From: Hydrangea macrophylla
Taxonomy: Eukaryota; Streptophyta; Magnoliopsida; Cornales; Hydrangeaceae
Direction of reading: 5' to 3'
DNA: 64,000 nucleotides
NCBI GenBank assembly: GCA_033977485.1
Contig: CM066983.1
Coordinates: 107,041,580-107,105,579 of the forward strand
The translations under genes and the position numbers were made by a program. Below the pieces are notes generated by a model, which did not search any database, had not been told where the DNA came from, and was given only the letters and a program-made list of their open reading frames with translations. The first letter of the stretch is position 1, and each line of letters opens with the position of its first letter. Positions 1-12,397 of this stretch are shown one piece after another.

Positions 1-5
1 CAATA

Positions 6-36
<31 letters not shown>

Positions 37-2135
37 TTACATGGCATGGAATATATGTATATGTGTGACTTGACACAGGTTATGACGAGAAGGCATGGCA
101 TCTTGTCCCAGGAGGCCAGGACCCAGTGCTAATGTGCCATGCCTTTCTTTTTTCTTTTTTTGGTTGGATATATCAATGGCAAAGACAAGGCAAGGTAAGA
201 TAAGTTTCCCACTATCAATTGATTCAAGGTTGTACAATACCTTGGCTTGATACATTCTCATTAGCAAAAAAAGGTTGTATAATACCTTGTTTCACAGAAT
301 CACAATGCAATTGCCAATTACATAGCACTACAAGTCAATCCTAGGGGCATGGATTTTTAATAATAAAAACAAATCAAGTTCAACCAAGTCTCAGTTTTGT
401 TCAATTTTTAAAAAAATCAAATTTTGTTTTGGAACTCTTACAATAAGATCTGATTCAGTCATAATCTCACTTTCTATATATGACTCTTATGAGAACTAGA
501 GTTACATGGCTTTGACAAAGAATTAGTTTAACAAAGATATCACCCTAAGCATGAATCTCTATGCAAGAAATTTACATTCACTAAAAAATTGAATTTATAG
601 AACTGGTTTACTTATGAACCCCAAAACCTCCCAGACATTATGTTCGATTTGAAGTTAGTAACGGTTTTACTTATATAAAATTACTAATACTTTTCTTGTA
701 ATAACTAAGGACGATAACATAAGTTTTGTTTCTCAATGTTCTCTGTACTTTGGAATGGTAAGAATTGTCTATTATGAGAGCCAATTTCACAATTTTTTTT
801 TAATAATTGAGATGTATATGATAATAATATAAGCCCTTTTTTTGGAGGGCCATCTTTATATACGGTTAAATCAACAAATACATAATCAAATCCTCACAAA
901 ATGCCAAAAGAAGAAAAGCTTGAAAGGGGTATAAGATTTGGACTTGTGCATAACCAATATCAATTATAGTGTGAAAACATTCTAGCTTTTCATTACTTTT
1001 GAAGTTCAAAGCTCCCCTTTCATTTAAGCATCATAGCTTTTAATTATTGAATTGCCAAAAGCATCTCTCTACTTTGCATTCGAGAGTCATGTTGATTGGG
1101 AAAAGAAAACATGTGTTTATATAACTCTATAAAGGCCCCAGTTGGTGTTGTGTGTTGTATTGTCATGTTTGTGTTCTTATCGATCATGTTGCGGATTGAA
1201 TTGACTCCCTGTCAAATTATCAATTAATCATAATGCGGGTCTAACAAATATTAGCCAATATTATTCATGCTTATGATGGTGTTGGCCCTGTTTGGGATAA
1301 AAGGCACAGGAAATATAAACTTATTTTTTTTCCCAATAAGCTAACGCTTTTCATGGATTTGGTAGGGGAAATGAGAGGAGAAATGAATATCGGATGCATG
1401 GACGGATTTATATAGGGGCAACTTCGGCAAGGGGAGATTCAACACCCCCGTTGAAAAAAATCTTGATATAAACTATTATATTTAAGCTCTCCTAAAATTT
1501 CAAAAAGTCCCTATTTTATGAGTATTTTAAGTTTTTCGTATTATTATTGAATACTAACTACAATCAATTCAACCTAAACCATGAGCCATATTTTAGGTTC
1601 CAAATCAAGAGTAGTTGAAGTACTAACGTGAAACAATTAAAATAAGAACAATACAAAATGTTCCTAAAATACGTTACTAGTGTATTGACTCATGTGACAT
1701 ATTGACATTGTTACTTTTTGAGATCCATCCCCTCTCATTCTCTTTTTATACTCCCTTCATTAAAATAAGTGTCCACTTCAAGTTTGTACATTGTTTAAGA
1801 AATATGTATTATATTAATTTTTTTTATTTAATACATAGCCACTTTCCTCTTTTACCTTTGAATGTGATGGGTGTTTGATTTTCCTACTTGTTTGGGACCA
1901 CACATAGATGCTATTTTGTCTTTATTGTAAGGGAATTGTATAAATAAGTTTATTAAATTTTGTAGTTGACTTTCAAAAGTGGACACTTATTTTGGAATAT
2001 AAAAAAAAATGTGGATACTTATTTTGGAACTGAAAGAGTAGTTTATGAGGAAAAAAAATTCTTTGATACCATCCTAGTAGTGTATGATGGAGGGTACATC
2101 TTAGTAGTTTTGGTACTAAAATATAACTCGTTAAA
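1..2135. other. AT-rich intergenic region, no gene seen
   Basis: Opens with a (TA)n microsatellite at about 3-28 followed by a T tract. No open frame longer than 76 codons reads like a protein, and no splice-joined exons were recognised. Several A/T homopolymers lie here. Confidence 0.6.
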
Positions 2136-2144
2136 AAATGTTAT

Positions 2145-2339
2145 GAGTAATGCTAGATGCACTCTCAAAAGCACAATCAAATGCACAACCCTGTTTAAAA
2201 ATGTTGGACTTTGTGCTGAAAAGCTTGCACAACCTGCACACCCCCTTTTTTGTGTACAAACTTTTCAGTACGAGGTCCAACATTTTTAAGCAGAGTTGTA
2301 CATTTAATTTTGCATTTGAGAGTGCATCTAGCATTACTC
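2145..2339. mobile_element. Mutator-type MITE, 195 bp
   Basis: The two ends are inverted copies beginning GAGTAATGCTAGATGCACTC. The element is bounded by a perfect 9-bp target duplication AAATGTTAT (2136-2144 and 2340-2348), the size expected for Mutator-like elements. The interior is also largely self-complementary. It has no coding capacity. The GAGTAAT terminus is shared with several other MITEs in the window. Confidence 0.85.
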
Positions 2340-2348
2340 AAATGTTAT

Positions 2349-3105
2349 TTTGAGAAGTCATGTGTGTTTTTTTTGGTCAAAAGCAAAGTTGTTTTAATGT
2401 TATAATAATAATATTTTGGTATCAAAGTGGTTTCGAAAATGCTACTATTACTTTGGATCGCATGTGTATGATACACCATAAACCTAGATGAAGAGGGATT
2501 TTTTTTTTTTTTTGCAATACGTAAAAGAATAGTTGGAGAACTTCTAAGCCATTTGGCGTTTAGCAACAACTCCCCCACCCACCAAAAAAAAAAAAAGAAA
2601 AAAAAAAAGAAGCCATGAGGCCCATGACCAATCATATATTGCACCAACTTTTATGGTATCCCAATCCAATACATGCACATAAACACAATATAAGAAATAA
2701 TAAAAACTTTTTGCATTATTAGGAAATGACAAGTGAATGCATTCACTCAAACGGTCAAACCCCATGATCTCATGTCTTTGGCCTCATCATGTACCACTCT
2801 TTCTCCGTTTCATCTCTCTTTCACATACTTTAAATTGTCTGACTAATATTGTAAACAAGAAGTACCATCAACAATCCATCAAAAAAAGAAAAAAAAAAGA
2901 AGTACCATCAACAAAAACCACATAAATTTTCATATTTTATTTTATAAATTTAATAGTAATATTAATATGGAGTCTTGGACGCTTTGCTCAACTACTCTTC
3001 AACCTTTTTGTTGGCGCAGTGGGACTCATCTCAAGACACCCTTAAAAAAGTGTTTATGACAGAAGTAAATATTGAGCTGATCACTTTCTTTGAATGAGTT
3101 CATTT
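2349..3105. other. Intergenic region 3' of the XTH gene
   Basis: Contains T, A and mixed purine tracts (2499-2513, 2585-2611, 2881-2900) and no recognisable gene. The part nearest 3105 should hold the 3' UTR of the minus-strand XTH gene. No clear poly(A) signal was singled out. Confidence 0.5.
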
Positions 3106-5372
3106 TTAACCCCAACACTCTGGGGTTAGTGAATGGTCTCTCTTAGAATCTCTACAATAGTCATATACCATATACTGGCTTTGGACCCAATTCATGACCG
3201 CATTTTGCCGTCTGCTCAGCCCACCGGAGCGATACGGAGAGGCAGAGACAGGGCGGCACCACCACGGCGCGTAGGCAGAGCAACCAGTGGCTTTAAAATT
3301 GGTGTACATTCCAATAAAAGGTTGATACCTATAATCGGCTTTGTATCTTCCATCCTCGGTAGCCCAAGATGAGGCATCCCAAATAGAACCATAGACCCAC
3401 ATTGGTCTCATTGGAAATGTTGTGACACTCTTCCTCGGATACCTTCTTATTGGCACATCATCAACAAGAAATCTGAAAACAAAAATAAGTACAATTTATC
3501 GCTATTAGACAATAGACATATTGATATTTCCAAGAAAATGCAAATTTTGAAGCACTATAACATAATTATAAGAAAATTATGAGTTTCCTGCATACTCTCA
3601 TCTTAATTAATCCATATATTAAGATGAAATCTCCTTAATTTGTACCTTTTCACGAGTGGCTTTATAATTAATTATTATACAATATAATCAAACATATATC
3701 TTGGAGAAGTAGGCATAATGGCTCTTCAATTCATGCATATATCATTGAAGACTTCAACAAGAAATCCAATCATTGTTAGATTGGTTTGTTTAAATTAACC
3801 ATTCCACTTCTTTAGTTAAAACAAACAAAAAAAAAAAATAGCCACATTTTTTATTTTATTTTTTGAAAAAGGGGACCTCTCCAAGGTCGGGCCCACAGAC
3901 ACATACTGCAAGGTAAACCATCAGATATTGTAATCACTGTAATCATCTGCTAGTAACTAGTATTTGGCAACCAAAAAAAAAAAATTTGTATTTGGCAAGT
4001 GAGGACACAGGAGGAGCCAAACAAATGACATCTAAAATTGCTACTTTAGTCCCAAACAAATTATTCCCTCCCAATTGGGGCACAAATGGGAGAAAACAAA
4101 AACACCTGTTTTTAATAGCAAGTAGTAAATTTTTTAGATGCCAAATTAATTCCAACAGATAGAATAAAAGACATTAATTGCAATAAAGATGTGGCTTACA
4201 TGATCTCTTTAGGACTCCACAATATAGCATAATGGTGAAAGTTTTTGGTAGGATCAAACCATAGATGAAATTTCATCTCTCTCCCAATAATTCTTCCATC
4301 TCCACTCCCTAAGATATATACATTTGTCTGCAATGTGTATGGCTTCCCAAATGTTGTTCCAAGAAATTCTATATCCACCTCATCATGGTACCCTGGATGA
4401 GCTTCATTGTTTGAGAGCTGCCATTGCCACAATTCAAGCACCACCAAATTTATTTTACAATAAAATTAGTAACAACAAATTAATTTTTAATTTATTACTA
4501 CTATGCTTTATTAAAGGTTGGAAACACCATTAACTAAATAATAAATATTTTTTTATCAAAAATAATAATAATAATAATAAATATTTAAGTACTTACTTAT
4601 ACACAATGCTTTGTACAGTGTTGTATAATTGGGAAAGAAAAAGGTTAAATTAAATTGTGAATCATGAAAAAATAAAAAATATTGTTATGAAAAATTCTAT
4701 CTACACACCTACTTTACTCTCTCCTGGAAATTAAATAGTTGTACAATAGGTGAATATAATGCCGCATGTTGGCACAATTAAGTGGGTGCATTTAGAATTT
4801 TCCAAACCAAATTAGAAATGTACTTGTCATTGATTAAACATTAAGCCTATGTTAAAATGCATACATATGTACACATTTATAAAGATAAAATGTGAAAACA
4901 GGATGACAAGTGCTGTAAAAACCAATAGAAATCAAAATTAGTTTCATTTCTCACATAAAAGGCTGTTATCACTCCAGCAGTATAACCGGGTTGGAGCTTG
5001 ATGGAGGAACCAAAATACCCGGATCGGAACGGGCGAACCGACTTGAACCCACTCCCTATTATCATAAACCAACCAATTAAGAAAATAGAAAAATGTTAGA
5101 CACCCACCAAAAAATTCAAATCATAAACTAAGAAAAAGTATTAAATTGGAATGAACTTGCAGTTCAATAAGACCTGAGTTACTATCAAGCCAGATTTGTA
5201 ATGCGTTATTGTCCACCCTTTGATGTTGAGGACCCCACAGGTTTCTAAACCCATTATGAAAGTTCATAGACCTAAATTTAGAACTTGGGTAGTAGCCAGG
5301 TGAAGGTGGCCAGTAACCAGCATTGGTTGAAGGTGCCATAAGAATGAGAAGAAGAGAGAGAAAGACAGCCAT
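3106..5372 (-). CDS. XTH32: Xyloglucan endotransglucosylase/hydrolase, XTH31/32 type (4 exons)
   Basis: Cell-wall glycoside hydrolase family 16 enzyme that cuts and/or rejoins xyloglucan chains in the apoplast. On the minus strand the exons are 5372-5174, 5055-4955, 4417-4200 and 3472-3106. All junctions are GT-AG and keep frame, giving 294 residues, the usual family length. Residues 1-18 look like a signal peptide. The catalytic motif [10 protein letters not shown] is at residues 111-120, with Glu113 the expected nucleophile, Asp115, and Glu117 the acid/base. The C-terminal XET_C region with its paired cysteines ends PECWG. The residues after the motif (GTTFGKPY) lack the N-glycosylation site seen just downstream in most XTHs. 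That, together with overall similarity from memory, points to group IIIA (XTH31/32), whose members are often hydrolase-biased. The 31 versus 32 assignment is an inference. No frameshift or stop is present, so the gene looks intact. Confidence 0.93.
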
Positions 5373-5550
5373 GAAGTGGAAATGAAAGATGGGATCGAAG
5401 CGGTTTCTACAAAGAAAGAATATTTATTGTGATGTGTAAATGCAGGGGAGATAGGGAGATTCATTCAATACAGGGTGCATATTGAAGGAAAGAGTATGGT
5501 AGTACAGATGAAATAAATTAAAAAGAAAAATGGGTCCCACGACATAGGAT
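5373..5550 (-). promoter_or_regulatory. Probable 5' UTR and proximal promoter of the XTH gene
   Basis: This is the sequence directly upstream of the XTH start codon. An AT-rich stretch reading CAATAAATATTC on the minus strand near 5420-5432 could serve as a TATA-like element, but the transcription start is not evident. The promoter is short because a SINE begins at 5551. Confidence 0.35.
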
Positions 5551-5786
5551 TTTTTTTTTTAAATAACATAAAGTACACACTCACCGCACACACTCCATCT
5601 CACCTCAACTCAATCTCAAAGTCTCATAATGACCCACAACGAAGTCCAATAACAAGGGTCACTCGTTTCGACTGATAAATAATAAAGAATAAGGGGGCAA
5701 ACAAAGGAATATCCCTAAAGGGATTCGAACTCTCAATCTCCCCACCTGAGAGAGAGATCATACAAATTGGGCTATGCCCTGTTGGT
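5551..5786 (-). mobile_element. tRNA-derived SINE
   Basis: On the minus strand it starts with a tRNA-like head. A box A-like TAGCCCAATTT (near 5766-5777) is followed about 45 bp later by a box B-like AGTTCGAATCC (about 5721-5731), both RNA polymerase III internal promoter motifs. It ends in an A10 tract (T10 at 5551-5560 on the plus strand). Flanks ACATAGGAT (5542-5550) and ATATAGGCT (5787-5795) form a 7/9 target duplication. It lies in the immediate upstream region of the XTH gene. Confidence 0.7.
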
Positions 5787-5827
5787 ATATAGGCTATTTG
5801 AACAACAACCAATTGTATGGTTGAAAA

Positions 5828-6123
5828 CCACCGTGGTGGTAGCCCAGTGGGACGGGGCTTATATTCTTTACCCCAAGGTCAGGAGTTCGAATCTGTACGT
5901 AAGTTAAACGCGCTTGCGTGAGTAAAGCCTGATTTCTATGGTCTGTGGATAGGCTTCTGGTCCACTAATCGCTTGAGTGGGGTGTGGTGACGGGCTTGCC
6001 TACACAGACAGTAGCTTCAAACCGGACGTTCCATATCAGAGAGGGGCTCCTATGGTCACGCCCATGGAAGGTTTCTACGTTGGTTGCCTCCTACTCCCCC
6101 TATTTTTTTTAGCTATAAAAAAT
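5828..6123 (+). mobile_element. Full-length tRNA-derived SINE with target duplication
   Basis: The head carries box A TAGCCCAGTGG (5840-5850) and box B AGTTCGAATCT (5884-5894). An unrelated SINE body follows and ends in a T8 tract (6103-6110). It is flanked by a 16-bp duplication, ATTGTATGGTTGAAAA (5812-5827) and ATTGTATGGTTTAAAA (6124-6139), with one mismatch. The length of about 290 bp and T-rich tail fit plant SINEs. It is non-coding and presumably mobilised by LINE machinery elsewhere. Confidence 0.85.
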
Positions 6124-6139
6124 ATTGTATGGTTTAAAA

Positions 6140-7032
6140 AAAAATGAAATAATTATAAGTATGTACTTAGAAATTTTTGTCTAGTTTAAAAATACTTTAA
6201 GAATTAATTCTTTATTAAACTAATAAAATATTAACTTTTATAAAAATAAAAATAAAAATAAATAAAAATGAGACTTTTGTCTGAACTTAATACCGTTTTC
6301 AACATTCCCAAACATACCATGGCCGGTAAGGTGATATCTGTACATAGCTATACATATGCACAGCAGCACACGTACGTAGGATCTAGGGTTTGATGTAGTA
6401 TAACAAGAGTGTAGACAAGAAGTTTTTTTTTTTTTGCTGAGAAGAGTGTAGACAAGAAGTTAATATGTAGAAAGTAGTGCCAATTTAATTTTCTTTAAAT
6501 CCCAACTACATTTCTTTTTTGCCCTCTTTATGGGTAAAACTGTTGCTCTGTTTGGAAGGTTGGAAAAGCTGAGAAAATAAGAATATGAGATGCAGCCCGG
6601 GGGGTAGGGTAGATAGATATGTATTAAATGTGCCCCTTACCTTATATAATATATATCTATTTGTATTTCTGACTCTCTACATGAAAATTGCGCTTGTGTA
6701 CATGCCCAAAAAGTCCTCTCTGCACTATATATTATCCTCATTGAAAGCAACATACATTTCTGTCTCATCCATCAAAGCAAATAACTTTGGAGAATTCTAT
6801 GATAGTAACCAATACTGTTTGGTAGTATCATACAATCAACTACTTTTCTGATTCTATGTGTAAGTTGCCAGATTAAAAAATTGTAGCCAAGTCTGTAAAA
6901 TATTACACCCATGTCACAAACATCGTACTTATATACATAGTAGTTTTGTTTAGTTTTCAAAAAATTATACCAATTCTCAAAATATTGTTGCCCATAATAA
7001 TGTCGTTTAGGTCTTATAAAACCCATATTTTG
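6140..7032. other. Intergenic region, no gene seen
   Basis: AT-rich sequence with a T tract at 6423-6435 and a duplicated phrase (AAGAGTGTAGACAAGAAGTT at about 6405 and 6442). No supported gene. Confidence 0.5.
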
Positions 7033-7041
7033 ATAGTATAA

Positions 7042-7213
7042 GAGTAAAGATTGGGACACACTTAAAGACATAATTTTTAGAACACAACTCAAAATATGAG
7101 TCTCTCATATGATGTCACTAAACCTTACAGTGATACCAAAACAAAAAAATAGACACATCTCTTAAATTGTGTTTCAAAATTTATATCTTTAAATATGTTT
7201 CAAGTACTTACCT
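7042..7213. mobile_element. Mutator-type MITE, diverged copy
   Basis: Starts GAGTAAAGATTGGGACACAC and ends with an imperfect inverse. It is flanked by a perfect 9-bp duplication ATAGTATAA (7033-7041 and 7214-7222). Internal words (a GATGTCACT...ACAGTGA core and AGACACATCTCTT) match the MITEs at 8528, 23859, 56898 and 61507. Confidence 0.8.
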
Positions 7214-7222
7214 ATAGTATAA

Positions 7223-7396
7223 TAGAGGGAACTACTAGCCAGGTACTATCATAAATTCTCCAAACTTTCAATTTAATTACCCTTCTAGGGTGTTTTTTAC
7301 CTTCCCATTTTTCACTTCAGTACCGTGTCAGGTTTCCGGACGAAGTGTGGGTCAGATTCTGATCTTGTCAATAGAGATATGAGGAGTGATATATAG

Positions 7397-7428
<32 letters not shown>

Positions 7429-8518
7429 TGTACCTGTGAGCTTCATTAAGGTGTGGTGGGTCATGACTCATGAGGCATCCTAGATGGGTCCATAGAAGTT
7501 TAATTGAAGTAGACGTAACGCCAGGTTTACTCTGTACACCAAAAATTACGGCCAGTACTCGAGGTTGCTGAGATTTTTACTAGCCTCTTAAGGGCAACTC
7601 AAAAGCAAATGTAGAGTTGTGACAAAAAAACTTAACTCACCCCAATTCAGGCCGTATTATGCCTAGTCTGCGTAGCTTGGCACGTAAACGTGAGTCGGAT
7701 TGTTCCTTACACTTTTGAACCTAATTTGACACAGCTTGAATCAAGGTTTTTTTTTTTTTTTTTTTATTTAACTCAAAATGTAATTTAGTAAGAGGGATAT
7801 GAAATCATGATTTCTTAAATAAAACAGACTCCTTCACCCGTTACTTCACATCTTTCTTTGAGAAAAACTTTTATAATAATTATTTTTATTATCTCAACCC
7901 GCCAACCTAGCCCATCTCATCTCGGCTCAGCCCAACCCAACCCGCTAGGATCGTGCCATGTGGATCGGTATGGGTGCATCCATTAGTCTCCAAATCTAGC
8001 CCGGTCCATTCCGCTTGGAACATAGGCCCGGCACAACCCAAATGTTGGTGGGCCGGACTGGTCCAGCCCGTCACGTTAAGCAAATGTGTGATTTGCTATA
8101 TATGAGGCAAAGTTGATGTATGATTTTTTGATGTTTTAAAGTGTGTCACTTCAACTCTACATCAAATGTTGTATATTTTAATATTTTCTGGTTTTGAATC
8201 TATTGTTGTATTTTATCCATGTGAATGTACAACACCCTAGAATCTCTCTCTCTCAATTTCTCAACTCGCTTTGAATAAAATATTAAGAAAAAAATGGTTG
8301 GGTAATGCTATTGTCAGAGCAGCAATGCTTAATGCCAAAGCAAAATGTGTCGCTAAAATTTTTAACGACACTTTTTGCTCTGACATTAGCCATTGATGCT
8401 CTGGCAGTAGAGCTAGTCACAATGATTTGATGTAGCTTTGCCTTTATATCAATATTGCTACAATTTAGAGTTGCATCAAAATTTGATGGTTCAATAGATG
8501 CTTACTTTGGAGCTCATT
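7223..8518. other. Intergenic region with microsatellite and GC-richer remnant
   Basis: (TA)n microsatellite at about 7398-7426 and a T tract at 7747-7765. A GC-richer block at about 7895-8075 with repeated CCCA/GCCC words resembles degraded transposon sequence but has no defined ends. A short hairpin-like block at 8320-8405 repeats AATGC/GCATT words. No gene seen. Confidence 0.45.
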
Positions 8519-8527
8519 TTTACGAAT

Positions 8528-8678
8528 GAGTAATTCTTCGGTGACAACTTTCATACAACCTCCTAAAAAGATGTGTCTATCTCTCTCCTATGATATCACT
8601 GGACCCCACAGTGACACAAGAGAGAGATAGACACATCTTTTAGGAAGTTGTATGAAAGTTGTCACCAAAGAATTACCC
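8528..8678. mobile_element. Mutator-type MITE, 151 bp
   Basis: Near-perfect hairpin: GAGTAATTCTTCGGTGACAA at the left end pairs with the right end. The loop is a GATATCACT...CAGTGACAC core. The perfect 9-bp duplication TTTACGAAT lies at 8519-8527 and 8679-8687. This is the clearest member of the family repeated across the window. Confidence 0.9.
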
Positions 8679-8938
8679 TTTACGAATGATGGAACAATTT
8701 TGCCTCAAAAGGGCTTTTGATGTTTGGGTTGGAGAATGTCTTATCCTTTTATGATTGTAGTCATAAATGACTAAATGTAGTGTGGCATTAATTGTGATTG
8801 GATTGCAAACGTGGTTACGAAAATTAAAGAGTACTAATTGTAACTCCCCAAATCCTGGAATGGGGGTTAGAGTGATTTAATAACTCAACAGTCACTTTAA
8901 AACATTTTTCAAACAAGAAGATTTGGAAATTTATAGAT

Positions 8939-9218
8939 CCAGTCGACTGATCGGGGTATCAGTCGACTGGTTTTGAAAGTTCACAAAGCATATTTTTGAA
9001 AATGGTGATCTAGTCGACTGGTAGAAGGTCCAGTTGACCATATTTGCAAAGGGGCATGAAAACTCTAGTTGACTGGTATCACCCATTTGACTGTTTTTGC
9101 ATTTACAAAGAGTCCAAAATCTCAAAGGGTAAATCCAGTTGACTGGTAAGGGTATACAGTCGACTGTATTGGAAACGTGGAAAGACTTATTCAGCAACTT
9201 AATGAATCCAGTCGACTG
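8939..9218. repeat. Array of paired CAGTCGACTG palindromes
   Basis: Nine intact or decayed copies of CCAGTCGACTGG start at about 8939, 8960, 9010, 9030, 9065, 9084, 9135, 9156 and 9208. They fall into pairs about 19-21 bp apart, and pair starts are about 55-73 bp apart. Most variants are TCGA to TTGA, as expected from CpG deamination. It lies 100-380 bp from the 3' end of the host LTR. Confidence 0.8.
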
Positions 9219-10741
9219 TTTCATAGCAGCAGAGTAATCTGCAGCACAACATCTATACCCGCACAAATTCACTAAACGGATAATTTGCAACCATAGAAAG
9301 AGTGAGTAAGAGCTATAGAACACCCTCTCAACCCAAGCATACTAAAGTTGAAGCTTAAGAGTCCAAACAACAACAAGAAACATCCAATCTTGTAAAAGTA
9401 GAGTGACTTATGCCACAATTACATGTCGACATGAAGATAGTGAATCCCAACAAATGTTTTAGGACTCAAAAACGTTAGCTAAGGATAAGGGGATAACATG
9501 GACCCCATTTCTAACATATTTCAAGCTTAATGGAAAACGGACAAACAAATGTCCGATACCAAAACTACGATTGAATACATAACTTGTAATATCAATACTT
9601 GTAGTATCTACAATTTGAATCTAACCATGAAGGTTTCAAATTGACTAAATTACACAAGGTACACTATGCATTACATTAGGACAAAAAATTCCCACATACT
9701 GGGTCATTACAAGGCGTATGGCACGCCGATCATTCTAGGGCCTTGCCCGTATTCACGTAACCTGAAAATGGTTTTAAACACAGTTCATGAGCACGACGGC
9801 CCGTATAGTTATTTAATTCAATGACATAGTGATTTATATGCGTGAATGTAATGGTTTATTGCCGAAGCAAAAGATGTTGCCCGTGGGCTATTTCGTGTAT
9901 ATTTCAAACACTCACTCTCGATACAACACCCGATCTATGGGCCACCACGCTATGGGGTCTTTAACCACTTCATACGGGTCTTTAGTTTACGATTCCTATG
10001 GTTTGCAAGACGAGGATATCGCGTTCCTAATGGATCCAAACCTCACATTTCACACCCACAACTGGGATAATCTAAACTTCAAATCAAAATCCTCTTGTAG
10101 AGATTTTCATGATCTTTAAAATCCATAAGTCCCACATGCAGAGATCTTCCCTTTTCAAATCATAAACCCCACACATGGAGGTCTTTCACCAAAAATCATT
10201 TTCGTGCATTTTCATGTGGATGCACGTGTTCATGCTCAAAGTCATACCATGCTTAACTCATGTTATGAAATGCTAATGAACAATAACATGCTACTTAAAC
10301 AAGCATATAAACATGATCAGATTATCTTAAAGTATAGCTAGATACATGAAATCCAATCTAGGCGTACTTATGACTTTCTAGATAAAGCTTCTAGGCATGG
10401 TTCCAACTTTCAATCAAGCACATAATAACCACTTAATCACATAGAAGGAAAACACATAAGCATCAAGAGCACATAGTAGTCTTCTAGATTTGACTTAGTT
10501 TACATATAATATGCTATATTAGAGAGTTATATGAATTACCTTAGATTCTATGAAATTTCCAAACTGAGAAAAGTAGTCGGATGAGAGAAATTTTAGTATC
10601 CATGCGTGCTCCTCATAGCAAGGAGTAACTTTAATACTCGGAGATTTGCCCGGAGATCGACGGATCTAGATGATCTCTAGAGATTTATGCTTGAAGCCTC
10701 TAGGGTTTCAAGAACAAGAGGCCATAAAGAGATAGGAGATA

Positions 10742-10742
10742 C

Positions 10743-10790
<48 letters not shown>
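10742..10790. repeat. (TA)n(GA)n microsatellite
   Basis: About 15 bases of TA repeat run directly into about 33 bases of GA repeat, inside the solo LTR. Confidence 0.95.
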
Positions 10791-10793
<3 letters not shown>

Positions 10794-11155
10794 TTAACAA
10801 CTTAATGAAAAATAATCCTAACATGTTCTATACATAGTAGGTGTCAAGCCTGTCAAGGTACAACTACTAAAGCATGTGGTACCACTCACAAAGACTGGTA
10901 TATTTCACTAACCGAACCAGTTATGACAAAACTTAAAACACAAATAGTGAATCATTTGAGCACAAGTTTATTGCAGTCCAAAAATCTCATTTTTGAATTT
11001 CTGGTCAAGTCCAACATTACATGACCAAAATACTCCTATTATCAATTTTTCTGAAAAGTTTTAAATTACTCTCAATTTTCATACTAAATATTTAAATACA
11101 CAATTAAGGTCAATAAATGTTTAAGTACGATTAAAAAGCAAGATATTACACCAAT

Positions 11156-12115
11156 TATATACAAAGAATTTTTTTTTTCTTTTCCTCTCTATTTTATTCA
11201 CCCTTTTTGTTCATAACCTAATAAGAAAAATTATATTTTCTTCTACATTTTCTTTTCTTTTTTCTCACTAAAGTCATGAACCAAACAGAGCCTCAACCTT
11301 AGTTAAAAGGACACCTAACGGTAATGACATGTTTGAAATAATGGTTATTGAAATTCTAATTTGTACATATTTAGCATTACTAAAAGAGTGCCTCAAGAGT
11401 CATAACCCAAAAAAAGCAAACGAAAGTAGCATGCTAATTGTATTGCCTCGTTTGGCAGGTCAAATAAAATTGTCGGATAGGATTGAATAAAGCAGGATCG
11501 GATATGATAGTAATTTTGTTGGATAAACTGTTGTGATGTCCTGTGTTTGGAATGTGCTGGATAAAATTGTCGGATAAATTGGTATATCCCATTTGGACCT
11601 ATGTGTATCAGTGTATATAGTACAAGGACAATAGTGTTTTTCAACACATATGACAGTGGGCCCAGTTGATTTTGATTGGTTGATGTTGAAGTGATCCCAC
11701 CATTATTGAAGAGGGTCTCACTACCACATGTGTTAGAAAATACTTTTTGAGAAAAAAAAAGGGTAGGAAATATAACATTATTCATGGGAAAAACTGAGTT
11801 CTTAGAAGAGACTATATAAGTAGTAGTATATAATTTACATTGCTATAACTTCACTACTTTTATTCTTTGTATTAGAGATCATTAATTAATTGGATACATG
11901 ATTTAATGACGCAATTGGCATAAAGTAGTATTTGGAAATCTTTCCAAATTAAGAGGGCCAAAAGCTCCACTAGTACTCTTGAATGAAGTACTTCTAAAAT
12001 TAATTTCACGTGTATTAAGTTTCATAATATCAAATTCAGTTCAAGCAAAGCTTAATTCTATAAGGTCAAACCTACTTGCTACATAAGTATATATATACAT
12101 ATTAGTTTCAAGAAT
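11156..12115. other. Intergenic region, no gene seen
   Basis: AT-rich. A stretch at 11465-11600 repeats AAATTGTCGGATA-type words and may be a degraded transposon, but no ends or duplication were found. No supported gene. Confidence 0.4.
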
Positions 12116-12125
12116 TTATTATATA

Positions 12126-12290
12126 AAGTCAGCTCTAGTGCCCATTGGGCTTTTAAGCCTAAAAAAACTGTGGGAAGCCCCATTGACCCGCACCCCGTTC
12201 AGCCGACCCGCTGACCCGCGGTTTTTTTAGGCTTAAAAACCCAGTGCGTTCACCCAGTGAGCTTACCCAGTGCACACTGGAGCCAGACTC
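12126..12290. mobile_element. MITE with 9-10 bp target duplication
   Basis: Inverted ends AAGTCAGCTCTAGTG and (reverse) GAGTCTGGCTCCAGTG, with an internal hairpin built on TTTTAAGCCTAAAAAAAC. The exact duplication TTATTATATA is at 12116-12125 and 12291-12300. A Mutator-type origin is likely from the duplication length. Confidence 0.8.
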
Positions 12291-12397
12291 TTATTATATA
12301 TACAAGTCTTTCCATAAGTCAATTGATCACAAATCAAACATATTCACAAACTCACTCAAATCTTTGTGTATTTTTTTCTCGCTAGCGCCATTTAACC

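Larger units (their letters stand above)
8839..11150 (-). mobile_element. Solo LTR, chromovirus-like (Ty3/gypsy), 2.3 kb
   Basis: On the minus strand it begins TGTAATATCTTGC and ends GGGGAGTTACA, TG...CA style ends. Flanks CTAAT (8834-8838) and CCAAT (11151-11155) form a 4/5 target duplication. No gag, pol or second LTR is present, so it is read as a solo LTR left by unequal recombination. The end sequence resembles that of the solo LTR at 17745-20255. It contains a GA microsatellite and a palindrome array listed separately. Orientation is inferred from similarity to common plant chromovirus LTR starts. Confidence 0.7.

Noticed and set aside
5716..5777. tRNA gene on the minus strand
   Set aside because: Box A and box B are present but the acceptor and anticodon stems do not form, and a non-tRNA body with A tail and flanking duplication follows. 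It is a SINE head.
7895..8075. GC-richer block as a hAT element like 21488-22195
   Set aside because: No inverted ends or 8-bp duplication could be found.
9829..10119. 96-residue ORF on the plus strand
   Set aside because: Lies inside a solo LTR and does not resemble any family I know.
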